A DNA stretch of 64,000 nucleotides. Origin: Stenotrophomonas bentonitica. Its GTDB lineage: Bacteria; Pseudomonadota; Gammaproteobacteria; Xanthomonadales; Xanthomonadaceae. The notes beneath the pieces are model-generated. The model had not been told where the DNA came from. It made no database searches and worked only from the letters and a program-made list of their open reading frames with translations. The position numbers and the translations under genes are program-made. Position 1 is the first letter of the stretch. Each line of letters opens with the position of its first letter. The stretch covers positions 356,060 to 420,059 of the forward strand of contig NZ_JAAZUH010000003.1 of the NCBI RefSeq assembly GCF_013185915.1, given 5' to 3'. Shown piece by piece: positions 25,547-34,074 of the stretch.

Positions 25547-26707
25547 ATGACCCGCCGCCTGCTGCTCAGCGTTGCCCTTGCCGTCACCCCCGCCCTGTTC
25601 ACTACCGCCTGCGTTGCCGCCGACAACAAGGCCGGCGCCGCGGCCGCGCCCCAGCTGGACAAGGCCCAGTGGCCGTTCACCGCCACCGAAGTGGCCCGGT
25701 TCGACCAGCCTTGGGCTATGAGCTTCCTGCCCGATGGCAGCCTGCTGGTGACTGAGAAGGAAGGCAAGCTCAAGCACTTCAACGTGCAGACGAAGAAGAG
25801 CGCGGAGATCACCGGCGTGCCCAAGGTGGCCTACGGTGGCCAGGGCGGCTTCGGCGATATCCTGCCGCACCCGCAGTTTGCCAAGAACCAGTTCGTCTAT
25901 CTGAGCTACGCCGAAGAAGGCGAGAACGACACCCGTGGCGCGGCAGTTGCACGCGCGAAGCTGGTGCTGGCCGCCGATGGCAGCGGCAAGCTTGAAGACC
26001 TGAAGGTGATCTGGCGCCAGACCCCGAAGGTGGAAGGCAAAGGCCATTACGGCCACCGCCTGGCCTTCGGCCCGGACGGCAAGCTGTGGATCACTTCCAG
26101 CGAGCGGCAGAAGTTCGACCCGGCGCAGGACATGAGCGGCAACCTGGGCAAGATCATCCGCCTCAACGACGACGGCAGCGTGCCGGCCGACAACCCGTTC
26201 GCCTCCAAGGGCGGCGTGGCTGCGCAGGTGTGGTCGCTGGGCCACCGCAACGCGCTGGGCATCGCCTTCGACGCGCGCGGCAAGCTGTGGGTGCATGAAA
26301 TGGGCCCGGCCGGCGGCGACGAGTTGAACCTGATCACGCGCGGCGCCAACTACGGCTACCCGATCGTGTCCAACGGCAACCACTACGATGGCCGCGACAT
26401 TCCCGACCACGACACCCGCCCGGAATTCGCCGCACCGAAGGTGACCTGGACCCCGGTGATCTCCCCGGCCGGCTTCATCATCTACAGCGGCAAGCTGTTC
26501 CCGCAGTGGACCGGCAGCGGTTTCATCGGCGGCCTGTCGTCGACCTCGCTGGTGCGCGTGGCGTTCGACGGCGACAACGCGCGCGAAGCGGAGCGCTTCA
26601 AGATGGGCGAACGCATCCGCGAAGTGGAACAGGGTCCGGATGGCGCGATCTGGCTGCTGGAAGATGGCAGCAACGCGAAGCTGCTGAAGCTGACCCCGAA
26701 GGGGTGA
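25547..26707 (+). CDS. PQQ-dependent soluble aldose sugar dehydrogenase (YliI/Asd-like)
   Basis: 386 residues with a signal peptide. A Cys (FTTAC) could be lipidated, but the lipobox is imperfect. The beta-propeller contains the family signatures PWAMSFLPDGSLLVTEKEGKL, GHYGHRLAFGPDGKLWITSSERQ, GHRNALGIAFD and GPAGGDELNLITRGANYGYP. Homologues oxidise aldose sugars in the periplasm using PQQ and Ca2+. No PQQ synthesis genes are in view, so the cofactor may come from elsewhere. ATG 25547 is chosen because GGAGA precedes it and the signal peptide then starts at residue 1. Confidence 0.88.
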   Translation: MTRRLLLSVALAVTPALFTTACVAADNKAGAAAAPQLDKAQWPFTATEVARFDQPWAMSFLPDGSLLVTEKEGKLKHFNVQTKKSAEITGVPKVAYGGQGGFGDILPHPQFAKNQFVYLSYAEEGENDTRGAAVARAKLVLAADGSGKLEDLKVIWRQTPKVEGKGHYGHRLAFGPDGKLWITSSERQKFDPAQDMSGNLGKIIRLNDDGSVPADNPFASKGGVAAQVWSLGHRNALGIAFDARGKLWVHEMGPAGGDELNLITRGANYGYPIVSNGNHYDGRDIPDHDTRPEFAAPKVTWTPVISPAGFIIYSGKLFPQWTGSGFIGGLSSTSLVRVAFDGDNAREAERFKMGERIREVEQGPDGAIWLLEDGSNAKLLKLTPKG

Positions 26708-26717
26708 TGGTCGTACG

Positions 26718-26741
26718 GAGCCGGGCAGAGCCCGGCTCTAC
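26718..26741 (-). repeat. SMAG-like REP (GCCGGGC subfamily)
   Basis: Hairpin GAGCCGGGC-A-GAGCCCGGCTC ending in CTAC, that is GTAG on the minus strand, directly after the sugar dehydrogenase stop. Confidence 0.75.
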
Positions 26742-26770
26742 GCGCGCAAACCCTGCCGGGCATGTGGCCC

Positions 26771-26853
26771 GGTAGGGTTGGTTCCCAAACAACCGCCGTG
26801 AACGGTGCAACGTTCGGGAACGCATGACCTGCAACGAAGGAAACGCTTTCCTC
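26771..26853 (+). repeat. truncated BIME-like element
   Basis: Starts GGTAGGGTTGGTTCCCAAAC and matches the first 80 or so bases of the element at 9247 (shared GTGCAACGTTCGG and ACGCATGACC). It lacks the second REP because it runs into the 3' end of the next gene. Confidence 0.7.
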
Positions 26854-26854
26854 G

Positions 26855-27469
26855 TCACTCGCCGATGTTGTTGACCTTCACATCTGCATTTTTGCAGTCA
26901 TTGTCCGGGCACACGCCGTTGATCCACACCTCGCCCTGGCCGAGCATCACGCCCTGCCAGTTGACGAACAGCTCGTCGAACTTCTGTTCGCCGATCAGCT
27001 TGGTCAGCGACGGGGTCACGATCTTGTCGTAGTCACGCTGGAAGGACGCGGCATCTTTTACCTGCTGGCTCTTGCCGGCGATGCTGACCCTCACCGGGTA
27101 GCGCATCAGCCCAGCCACGGCGGCACGGTCGCCGGCCGCAATGCCGCGCTGCAGATCATTGAACACGCTCTCGTACTTATCGGCGTTGCCGAGCAGGCTG
27201 TCGATGCGCTCGCGTGCACCGCCCTCTGAAGGTGCTGCGGGGGTCGCGGCAGAATCGGTGCCCGCTACCGGCGGCGCAGTATCGGGCGTGGGCGTCGTAC
27301 TCGGCTCCACCGCATCCGGCGACAGCCCGGCCTGCGGCGCATCCTCGGCGGCGGTAGGCGCGGTAGCCGGCGGCGAAGTCGTCGGCGCAGCGGTTTTGTC
27401 TGCCGGCGGGGCCGGCTGGCTGCAGGCAGCCAGCAGCATCGTGGGTAGCAGGATCTGGATCAGGCGCAT
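26855..27469 (-). CDS. putative lipoprotein with Pro/Thr/Ala linker
   Basis: 204 residues from ATG 27469, with GGAG 6 bases upstream. A lipobox (LLAAC, Cys about residue 15) marks it as a lipoprotein. A low-complexity Pro/Ala/Thr tether of about 70 residues follows. The folded C-terminal domain starts at about residue 88 (ARERIDSLLGNADKYESVFNDLQRGIAAGDRAAVAGLMRYPVRVSIAG) and ends with two Cys (GVCPDNDCKN). The domain resembles the NTF2-like or DUF-type 'SnoaL-ish' helper domains, but I cannot name it. It lies between a truncated REP element and a further REP. Confidence 0.75.
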   Translation of the reverse strand: MRLIQILLPTMLLAACSQPAPPADKTAAPTTSPPATAPTAAEDAPQAGLSPDAVEPSTTPTPDTAPPVAGTDSAATPAAPSEGGARERIDSLLGNADKYESVFNDLQRGIAAGDRAAVAGLMRYPVRVSIAGKSQQVKDAASFQRDYDKIVTPSLTKLIGEQKFDELFVNWQGVMLGQGEVWINGVCPDNDCKNADVKVNNIGE

Positions 27470-27552
27470 GCGCGGCTCCATATGGTGCGAACGCGCAGGG
27501 TAGCTGGGGGCGTGTGCGAGGAGGATGACGGTTACGGACTGCGGCCGGCATG

Positions 27553-27577
27553 GCGGCCGGGCAGAGCCCGGCGCTAC
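27553..27577 (-). repeat. SMAG-like REP (GCCGGGC subfamily)
   Basis: Hairpin GGCCGGGC-AGA-GCCCGGCGC ending CTAC at 27574-27577, between the lipoprotein start and the beta-glucosidase stop. Confidence 0.7.
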
Positions 27578-27597
27578 GTCGGATGTCCATCCCGCCT

Positions 27598-29772
27598 TCA
27601 GCCTGCGAGCAGTTCGAACACCACCGGTTCGCCGCTGGCGGACGAGGCACACACCCACAGGTCGAACTGGCCCGGTTCGGCGCGGAACACGCCGTCGCGG
27701 CCGGTGAAGCCCAGCGCGTGGCGATCCAGGGTGAAGCGCACCTCGGTGCTTTCGCCCGGCTGCAGCGCCACCTTGCGGAAGTCCTTCAGCTCACGCACCG
27801 GCCGCACGCGGCTGGCCACGCGGTCATGGATGTACAGCTGCACCACTTCCTCGCCGGCCACCGCACCGGTGTTGGTCAGGGTGGTGGTGATCTCCAGCGT
27901 ATCGTCCCAGCCCAGCTTGGCGTTGCCCAACTGCGGCACGCCGTAGCTGAAGGTGGTGTAGCCCAGGCCATGGCCGAACGGGTACAGCGGCGCGTTCGGG
28001 ATCTCGCGCCAGCGCGCCTTGAACTCCGACATGGTCGGCAGCTCCGGGCGGCCGGTGCGCGGGTGGTTGTAGAAGAACGGCTGCTGGCCCGACACCTGCG
28101 GGAAGCTCACCGGCAGGCGGCCGGACGGGTTGTAGTCGCCGAACAGCACGTCGGCCACGGCCGGTCCGGTCTGGGTGCCCAGGTACCAGGTGACGGCCAC
28201 GGCCTGCGCGTTGCGCACCGCGCCCTGCAGGGCCAGCGCGCGACCATTGCGCAGCAGAACAACCAGCGGCTTGCCGGTCATCGCCACCGCTTCGGCCAAC
28301 GCCTGCTGCGCCGCCGGCAGCGTGATTTCAACGCGCGACTGCGCTTCACCGCTGTACCGCTGCGGCTCGCCCAGCGCCAGCACCACCACATCGGCACGCA
28401 GTGCGGCAGCCACCGCCTGCTCGATGCCATCCTGCATCGCCGCTTCCAGCTCGCAGCCGGGCACGATTTCCAGCAGGCTCTCATCGCCGATCGCCGCGCG
28501 TACACCGGCTTCCAGGTTGACGTAGCGCGACTTGTCGCCGAACAGCGTCCAGCAGCCTTCGATGTTTTCGCGGTCCTGCACGAACGGGCCGATCAGCGCG
28601 ATCTTCTGGCCGTCCTTGCGCAGCGGCAGCACGTTGCCTTCGTTCTTCAGCAGCACGATCGAACGGCGCGCGGCGTCGCGCGAAAGTTCGTCGTGCGCGG
28701 CGATGTGCGAAGTGTCCGCTTCGCGGTCCAGGTCCAGCGACCGGTACGGGTTGTCGAACAGGCCGATCGCTTCCTTCAGGTTGAGGATGCGACGCACGGA
28801 TTCGTCCAACGTGGCCATCGGCACCTCGCCGCTTTCGATCAGGCCCGGCAGGTGCACGGCGTAGAAGCCGCTCTGCATGCTCAGGTCCAGCCCGGCGGTG
28901 AACGCCTTGGCGGTGGCGTCGCGGTCGTCGGCGGCGTAGCCGTGCGCCACCAGCTCCATGTCGGCGGTGTAATCGGAAATCACCACGCCCGGGAACTGCC
29001 ACTCACCGCGCAGGATGTCGGTGAGCAGTTCGGCGTTGGCGCTGGCCGGCACGCCGTTGATGTCGTTGAACGAGGACATCACGGTGATTGCGCCGGCTTC
29101 GAAGGCCGCCTTGAACGGCGGCAGGTGCACGTCGCGCAGGGTCTGCGGCGAGATGTCCACCATGTTGTATTCCATGCCCGCCATCACCGCGCCATAGGCG
29201 GCGAAATGCTTCGGGGTGGCCAGCAGCGCGTCGGCGGCGCGCAGGTCCGCGCCCTGGAAACCGCGCACGCGGGCGGCGGCAAACGCACAGCCGAGCACCA
29301 CGTCTTCGCCGGCACCTTCGGCACCGCGCCCCCAGCGCTGGTCGCGGGCGATGTCCACGGCCGGTGCGTAGGTCCAGTGCAGGCCGCCTGCGGTGGCTTC
29401 CACCGCAGTGGCGCGCGCGGTGCGCTCGGCCAGGTCCGGTTCGAAGCTGGCCGCTTCACCCAGTGGGATCGGGAACACGGTACGCATGCCGTGGATGACG
29501 TCGGCCGCCAGGATCACCGGAATGCCCAGTCGGCTTTCTTCCAGCGCCACCTGCTGGATGCGGCGACCACCTTCCACGCCCACGCCGTTGAACAGCGAGC
29601 CCACCTTGCCTTCGCGCACCTGCTGCAGCACCTGGTCGGCGTTGCTGACGTTGGCTTCGGGATTCACGTCCGGCGCGAACGGCCGGACCATGTCCGCGAA
29701 CACGCCCAGCTGGCCGACTTTTTCTTCGACGGTCATCTGGGCAATGAGGGTTTCGATGCGATCGGAGGCCAC
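27598..29772 (-). CDS. bglX: GH3-family beta-glucosidase (BglX-like)
   Basis: 724 residues with all three GH3 parts: an N-terminal TIM barrel, a C-terminal alpha/beta domain (PLVVLLRNGRALAL, YPFGHGLGYTTF) and a terminal fibronectin-III-like domain. The catalytic nucleophile is Asp267 in VVISDYTADMELV. Family stretches KHFAAYGA and DINGVPASANAELLTDILR are also present. It hydrolyses beta-linked gluco-oligosaccharides. Unlike E. coli BglX there is no signal peptide, so it probably acts in the cytoplasm. A LacI-type operator lies just upstream. The gene is monocistronic on the minus strand, with a GTAG hairpin at its end. Confidence 0.92.
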   Translation of the reverse strand: MASDRIETLIAQMTVEEKVGQLGVFADMVRPFAPDVNPEANVSNADQVLQQVREGKVGSLFNGVGVEGGRRIQQVALEESRLGIPVILAADVIHGMRTVFPIPLGEAASFEPDLAERTARATAVEATAGGLHWTYAPAVDIARDQRWGRGAEGAGEDVVLGCAFAAARVRGFQGADLRAADALLATPKHFAAYGAVMAGMEYNMVDISPQTLRDVHLPPFKAAFEAGAITVMSSFNDINGVPASANAELLTDILRGEWQFPGVVISDYTADMELVAHGYAADDRDATAKAFTAGLDLSMQSGFYAVHLPGLIESGEVPMATLDESVRRILNLKEAIGLFDNPYRSLDLDREADTSHIAAHDELSRDAARRSIVLLKNEGNVLPLRKDGQKIALIGPFVQDRENIEGCWTLFGDKSRYVNLEAGVRAAIGDESLLEIVPGCELEAAMQDGIEQAVAAALRADVVVLALGEPQRYSGEAQSRVEITLPAAQQALAEAVAMTGKPLVVLLRNGRALALQGAVRNAQAVAVTWYLGTQTGPAVADVLFGDYNPSGRLPVSFPQVSGQQPFFYNHPRTGRPELPTMSEFKARWREIPNAPLYPFGHGLGYTTFSYGVPQLGNAKLGWDDTLEITTTLTNTGAVAGEEVVQLYIHDRVASRVRPVRELKDFRKVALQPGESTEVRFTLDRHALGFTGRDGVFRAEPGQFDLWVCASSASGEPVVFELLAG

Positions 29773-29784
29773 CGGCAGTCCTTA

Positions 29785-29798
29785 TGAAAACGTTTACA
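29785..29798. promoter_or_regulatory. LacI/GalR-family operator candidate upstream of beta-glucosidase
   Basis: TGAAAACGTTTACA, a near-perfect palindrome with the AACGTT core of LacI-family (CRE-like) operators. It lies 12 bases upstream of the beta-glucosidase start codon, a position suited to repression. No LacI-family regulator is encoded in the window. Confidence 0.65.
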
Positions 29799-29907
29799 AG
29801 GCCGGGATTCTAGCGTCCCCGAGCCCGTTGTGGAGGATTTTGACGTTCATTTTGCATCCCCGGAGGGAAATCCGGCGCAGCCAGGGCGGCGCGCCGGGCT
29901 CAAGAGC

Positions 29908-31188
29908 TTACTCTGCGGCGGCCCGCTGCTGCTGTGCGGTCATCAGCATTGCATCGCTGGAGGCCTGGAACACGCGCAGCCCGAACGCCGGCAGGATCGC
30001 CAGCAGGTGGTCGAACACATCCGACTGGGTGCCTTCGTAGCCGGCCCACGCCACGGTGCGGGTGAAGCAGTACACCTCCAGCGGCAGGCCTTCGGTGGTG
30101 GGCTGCAGATGCCGTACCAGAAGCGTCATATCCGTATTGATGCCCGGATGCTGGCGCAGGTAGCGCTCCACGTAGGCGCGGAACGTGCCCAGGTTGGTGA
30201 CCCGGCGCGCGTTCACCGCATTCACGCCCTTCGCTTCCAACCCGCTGTTCCATGCGGCCAGCTCCGCCTGCTTTTCACGCAGGTAGTCGCCCAGCACCGC
30301 GAACTGTTCCAGCCGCTGCAGCGCCTGCGCGTCCAGGAAGCCCACGCTGTGCTGGTCCAGGTACACCGCGCGCTTGATCCGCCGCCCGCCCGATTCCTGC
30401 ATGCCGCGCCAGTTCTTGAACGACTCGGTGACCAGCTTCTTGGTCGGAATGGTGGTGATCGTCTTGTCCCAGTTCTGCACGGTGATGGTGTGCAGGGCAA
30501 TGTCGATCACATCGCCGTCGGCGTTCTGGCTGGGCATTTCGATCCAGTCGCCCAGCCGCACGCGACCGTCGCCACTGATCTGCACGCTGGCCACCAGTGA
30601 CAGGATGGTGTCCTGGAAGATCAGCATCAGCACGGCGGTGGCAGCCCCCAGGCCGGTCACCAGCGGGCCCAGTTGCACGCCCAGCAAGATGGCGACGATG
30701 GACAGCCCGGCGATGACGAAGACCACGATCTTCACCACCTGCAGGTAGCCCTTGATCGGCTTGCTGCGGGCGTCGGGGCGGCGTTCGTACAGTTCGTTGG
30801 CCGCATCCAGCGCGTGCGAAACGGCCAGCGCCACGGTCAGGATGGCCCAGGCCCGGCAGGCCCCGATCACGAACGTGACCAGCTCCGGCGGCAGGTCCGG
30901 GACGATGCGGATGCCGGCGGCGATGACCATGCTCGGCACCACGTTGGCCAGCCGCGAGATCACCCGCAGGTTGCTGCCCCCTTCATTGCCGGCGCCGTTG
31001 CCGGGCAGGCGCCGCACCAGCCGGCGCAGGCCGCGCAGCAGGATGCGCTTGGTGACGAAATTGGCCAGCCACGCGGCCAGCGCCAGCGCGCTCAGCACCA
31101 GTGCGGTGTAGGCCCACGGCCAGGGTTCAAGGGTTTGCTGCACGCCTTCCAGCCACTGCGTCGTGGCGATCACCGCTTCCTGCATCAT
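29908..31188 (-). CDS. MscS-family mechanosensitive channel (YbdG-like)
   Basis: 426 residues with about five transmembrane segments (roughly 25-45, 85-105, 115-135, 155-175 and 180-200). An MscS-type pore/beta domain follows: AATAVLMLIFQDTILSLVASVQISGDGRVRLGDWIEMPSQNADGDVIDI. Length and the C-terminal region (TVQNWDKTITTIPTKKL, RHLQPTTEGLPLEVYCFT) match the YbdG subgroup of E. coli. It is a tension-gated inner-membrane channel. It starts at ATG 31188, overlapping the folB stop codon as TGATG, so the two are translationally coupled. A TTG three bases earlier is also in frame. Confidence 0.88.
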   Translation of the reverse strand: MMQEAVIATTQWLEGVQQTLEPWPWAYTALVLSALALAAWLANFVTKRILLRGLRRLVRRLPGNGAGNEGGSNLRVISRLANVVPSMVIAAGIRIVPDLPPELVTFVIGACRAWAILTVALAVSHALDAANELYERRPDARSKPIKGYLQVVKIVVFVIAGLSIVAILLGVQLGPLVTGLGAATAVLMLIFQDTILSLVASVQISGDGRVRLGDWIEMPSQNADGDVIDIALHTITVQNWDKTITTIPTKKLVTESFKNWRGMQESGGRRIKRAVYLDQHSVGFLDAQALQRLEQFAVLGDYLREKQAELAAWNSGLEAKGVNAVNARRVTNLGTFRAYVERYLRQHPGINTDMTLLVRHLQPTTEGLPLEVYCFTRTVAWAGYEGTQSDVFDHLLAILPAFGLRVFQASSDAMLMTAQQQRAAAE

Positions 31189-31541
31189 CAACCCGCGGTT
31201 CGTTCAATGATCACGCCGACCGCCTTGGCCCCGCGCACCGCGCCGGGCTTGCTCAGCTTCAGACGCAGCCACTGCACGTTGAACTCGCGCAGCACGATCT
31301 CGGCGATGCGCTCGGCCAGGGTTTCGACCAGGCCGAACTCGGACTCGCGCACGAACTGCTCGATCCGCTTGCTCACGGCCTTGTAGTTCAGGGTGTCGGC
31401 AATGTCGTCGCTGGCCGCCGGCTTGCGGTTGTCGAAGCCCATTTCCAGGTCGAAGCGCAGGGTCTGGCGGATCCGCCGTTCCCAGTCGTAGATCCCGATC
31501 AGGGCGTCGATTTCGAGCCCTTCAATGAATACCTTGTCCAT
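31188..31541 (-). CDS. folB: dihydroneopterin aldolase
   Basis: 117 residues, the normal FolB size. Recognisable segments are MDKVFIEGLEIDALIGIYDWERRIRQTLRFDLEM, DTLNYKAVSKRIEQFV, LVETLAERIAEIVLREF and LKLSKPGAVRGAKAVGV. The enzyme converts dihydroneopterin to hydroxymethyl-dihydropterin in folate synthesis. ATG 31541 is chosen; the longer in-frame extension upstream is not FolB-like and crosses a hairpin. It is coupled to the channel gene downstream. Confidence 0.95.
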   Translation of the reverse strand: MDKVFIEGLEIDALIGIYDWERRIRQTLRFDLEMGFDNRKPAASDDIADTLNYKAVSKRIEQFVRESEFGLVETLAERIAEIVLREFNVQWLRLKLSKPGAVRGAKAVGVIIERTAG

Positions 31542-31638
31542 AGGAGTGCCACGTGAAAGATGGCGTCCATGGTAACGGGGTGGGCCCGAACGTGCCTCGA
31601 ACCGGCGGCGCGGGATCACGAAGACCGGCCAGAAACGA

Positions 31639-31664
31639 CAAAGGGCCCCTTGCGGGGCCCTTTG
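31639..31664 (-). terminator. putative terminator after the two-gene hypothetical cassette
   Basis: Strong stem AAAGGGCCCC-TTGC-GGGGCCCTTT. On the minus strand it is followed by TTTGTCGTTTC. It lies about 130 bases beyond the stop of the hypothetical gene at 31792 and upstream of folB. No gene is seen between 31665 and 31791. Confidence 0.55.
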
Positions 31665-31791
31665 CTTGAATCTTGTCCCCGGGTGGAGATGGGATTCCCA
31701 TCCGCGAGTCCCGGTGGCGCGTGAAATCAATGTACCAGTGCGGGCGGTGATATCAACTGGCAGTGCTCTGTTTCGGGACAGCGCTAACAGT

Positions 31792-32265
31792 TCAGTCCAC
31801 TCGAGCCTTCACTTCGTAGCCGAATACGTCAGCAGCCAAACCCACAAAGCCGATGCGGGTGCCGTGGAGCACCACCGCAACAAGCGCAATGACCGCAACG
31901 GCCAACAGATTGGCCAGCAGGCTTTCCCCAACCGCACGGAAGAGCGGCTTCGCCTTTTGTAGTTGCTGAGTCAGTTCCTGCTGGTACTGCCGCCCAAGAT
32001 CCTCGGCAGCACCCTGCAGCAACTCTCCGGAAAGGACCTGAAGTGCCTGTTCTGCCTCTGAGCGGTAGGCGTCGATGCGGAGTCCGAGATTCGAGCTGAC
32101 GATGAACGCCCATACCTCTTCCTCGGTCGGTTCTCGCCCCTTTTCGTCGCGAACGGCCTGGATGAAGCTCAACTTATCCCGCTTGTACAGTGCATACGCG
32201 ACATGCCCCACCATGTCGCCCTCATCCTTCACCAACGTGCCGTAGGTGAGGTGCGGCCCGCTCAC
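31792..32265 (-). CDS. hypothetical protein with C-terminal membrane anchor
   Basis: 157 residues starting at GTG 32265. The N-terminal half (KDEGDMVGHVAYALYKRDKLSFIQAVRDEKGREPTEEEVWAFI) is charged and helical. A long amphipathic helix follows (about 75-110, EAEQALQVLSGELLQGAAEDLGRQYQQELTQQLQ). A single transmembrane segment lies near the C-terminus (about 125-142, SLLANLLAVAVIALVAVV). I do not recognise a family, although the arrangement recalls small membrane-tethered accessory proteins. It begins three bases after the stop of a 64-residue gene and is therefore in an operon with it. Its base composition looks less GC-rich than tsaD or folB beside it. Confidence 0.6.
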   Translation of the reverse strand: MSGPHLTYGTLVKDEGDMVGHVAYALYKRDKLSFIQAVRDEKGREPTEEEVWAFIVSSNLGLRIDAYRSEAEQALQVLSGELLQGAAEDLGRQYQQELTQQLQKAKPLFRAVGESLLANLLAVAVIALVAVVLHGTRIGFVGLAADVFGYEVKARVD

Positions 32266-32267
32266 GG

Positions 32268-32462
32268 CTACCGCCGCTTCAGTGAGTTGAAGGCAACACG
32301 GCCCGCCTGGTTGATCTGCTCCGAAGTCAGCTGGAGCGAGATGACGCTACCCGGTGCACTGCCAATGAAGCTTCCCGTTGCGGGGGTGCCGGACATCAGG
32401 CGCATGTTGGCGTCTCTTACAGCGCCGACGGTGACGACTTTCTTGAGATCGATTTTGAACAT
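32268..32462 (-). CDS. small hypothetical protein
   Basis: 64 residues from ATG 32462, with GAGGAGTG before it. A GTG six bases further upstream is also in frame. The sequence begins MFKIDLKKVVTVGAVRDANMR and ends in a basic SLKRR; no signal peptide or membrane segment is evident. It is the first gene of a two-gene set with the GTG-started membrane-anchored protein, placed between tsaD and folB. I cannot assign a family. Confidence 0.55.
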   Translation of the reverse strand: MFKIDLKKVVTVGAVRDANMRLMSGTPATGSFIGSAPGSVISLQLTSEQINQAGRVAFNSLKRR

Positions 32463-32553
32463 GGTCACTCCTCGTTCCCGACAGCATGAAGCGCGAGGCC
32501 GCCCAAATCTGCTGCATCCATCTCAGTATCAATGAAATCGATGGAACCGCAGT

Positions 32554-33579
32554 TCACACCGCCGGCAACGTCGCCATGTCCCAGCGCGGGGTGACCTGCA
32601 CCTGCGGCGGGTTGTGCTGGCCGGCTTCCAGGCGCAGCGCGCCGGCGAAGGCGATCATGGCGCCGTTGTCGGTGCACAGCGAGGGGCGCGGGAAGCAGGC
32701 ACGGCCGCCGCGGCGCTCGGCCATCTGCTGCAGCTTGGCGCGCAGGCGCTTGTTGGCGCCTACGCCGCCGGCCACCACGATGACGTCGGTTCCGGCCGCA
32801 TCCAGCGCGCGGTCGCACTTGATCGCCAGGGTCTCCACCACCGCGTCTTCAAAGCCGCGCGCGATGTCGGCGCGGGTCTGCTCGCTCTGGTCGCTGTCGC
32901 GCCAGGCCAGCAGGACCTGGGTCTTCAGGCCGGAGAAGCTGAAATCCAGGCCGGGCCGGTCGGTCATCGGGCGGGTGAACTTAAACCTGCCCGGCGTGCC
33001 GCGTTCAGCCAGCGCCGCCAGTTGCGGGCCACCGGGGTACGGCAGGCCCATCAGCTTGGCGGTCTTGTCGAACGCCTCGCCCGCCGCATCGTCCAGGGTC
33101 TCGCCCAGCAGTCGGTACTGGCCGATGCGGTCCACCGCCACCAGCTGGGTATGCCCGCCGGAGACCAGCAGGGCCACGAACGGCGCCTGCGGCGGGTCAT
33201 CTTCCATCAGCGGGGCCAGCAGGTGGCCTTCCATATGGTGGACGCCCACCGCCGGCACTTCCAGCGCCCAGGCCAGCGAACGGGCCACGCCCGCCCCCAC
33301 CAGCAGCGCGCCGACCAGCCCGGGGCCGGCCGTATAGGCCACCCCGTCGATGTCGCCCACGCCCAGCCCGGCCTCGGCCAGGGTCTGGCGGATCAGCGGC
33401 AGCAGTTTGCGCACGTGGTCGCGGCTGGCCAGTTCAGGCACCACCCCGCCGTATTCGGCGTGCAGGGCGATCTGGCTGTAGACAGCATGGGCGCGCAGGG
33501 CGTCCGGGCCGGCCAGGGAGGTGTCGTACACCGCCACGCCGGTCTCATCGCAGGAAGATTCGATACCAAGGACTCGCAT
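32554..33579 (-). CDS. tsaD: tRNA N6-adenosine threonylcarbamoyltransferase TsaD
   Basis: 341 residues, full length. The N-terminus [19 protein letters not shown] is typical of TsaD (Gcp/Kae1). Metal ligands are His115 and His119 in HHMEGH. The ASKHA-fold segments [10 protein letters not shown] and [13 protein letters not shown] are present. With TsaB, TsaC and TsaE it makes the t6A modification at position 37 of ANN-decoding tRNAs. It is divergent from rpsU, the conserved arrangement in proteobacteria. Confidence 0.97.
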   Translation of the reverse strand: MRVLGIESSCDETGVAVYDTSLAGPDALRAHAVYSQIALHAEYGGVVPELASRDHVRKLLPLIRQTLAEAGLGVGDIDGVAYTAGPGLVGALLVGAGVARSLAWALEVPAVGVHHMEGHLLAPLMEDDPPQAPFVALLVSGGHTQLVAVDRIGQYRLLGETLDDAAGEAFDKTAKLMGLPYPGGPQLAALAERGTPGRFKFTRPMTDRPGLDFSFSGLKTQVLLAWRDSDQSEQTRADIARGFEDAVVETLAIKCDRALDAAGTDVIVVAGGVGANKRLRAKLQQMAERRGGRACFPRPSLCTDNGAMIAFAGALRLEAGQHNPPQVQVTPRWDMATLPAV

Positions 33580-33668
33580 GCCTGCTATTATGGACCTCTT
33601 GAGGCCTTGGCAGACGTACCGCCAGCGCGCCCTTCACTACCCAAGGCCAGGAAGTTTGCCGGGGTGGG

Positions 33669-33696
33669 TTGCAAGTTCTTTTCTCGCCGCTATAAT
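33669..33696 (+). promoter_or_regulatory. sigma-70-type promoter of rpsU
   Basis: TTGCAA at 33669-33674, a 16-base spacer and a consensus TATAAT at 33691-33696, about 50 bases upstream of the rpsU ATG. This is one of the best consensus promoters in the window, fitting a highly expressed ribosomal gene. Confidence 0.8.
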
Positions 33697-33746
33697 GTGC
33701 GGCTCTCACCGGGCGTGACCCGGTTCTACTGTGTCCCGGAGATTCC

Positions 33747-33962
33747 ATGCCCAGCGTTAAAGTCCGCGAGAACGAGCCCTTCGAGTTTGCGCTCCGTCGC
33801 TTCAAGCGCACCTGCGAAAAGGCCGGCGTGCTGGCCGAAACCCGCAAGCGCGAGTTCTACGAAAAGCCGACCCAGGAGCGCAAGCGTAAGGCTGCTGCTG
33901 CTGTGAAGCGTCAGCTGCGCCGCTCGTCGCGCGACGTCACCAAGCGTCAGCGCCTGTACTGA
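33747..33962 (+). CDS. rpsU: 30S ribosomal protein S21
   Basis: 71 residues: [29 protein letters not shown] with the very basic C-terminal helix characteristic of S21. It is part of the small ribosomal subunit, near the anti-Shine-Dalgarno end of 16S rRNA. A strong promoter precedes it and a hairpin with a T-run follows, so most transcripts probably end after rpsU and only some continue into yqeY and dnaG. Confidence 0.97.
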
Positions 33963-34010
33963 TCGGACGCACTTCGATGCGGCAGGCTGGTCCTGTCGCG
34001 GCGGAGCCGA

Positions 34011-34041
34011 AGCCGGAACGCGCAAGCGTTACCGGCTTTTT
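34011..34041 (+). terminator. attenuating terminator after rpsU
   Basis: Stem AGCCGGAACGC with GCGTTACCGGCT (one bulge), loop GCAA, then a run of five T's. It sits between rpsU and yqeY, as expected for partial read-through in this operon. Confidence 0.75.
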
Positions 34042-34074
34042 GCGTTTCCATACTTTCACCGAACGAGGTGTTCC

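Noticed and set aside
31665..31791. tRNA-like or attachment-site sequence beside the hairpin near folB
   Set aside because: I could not fold a cloverleaf, and found no direct repeat that would mark an attachment site.
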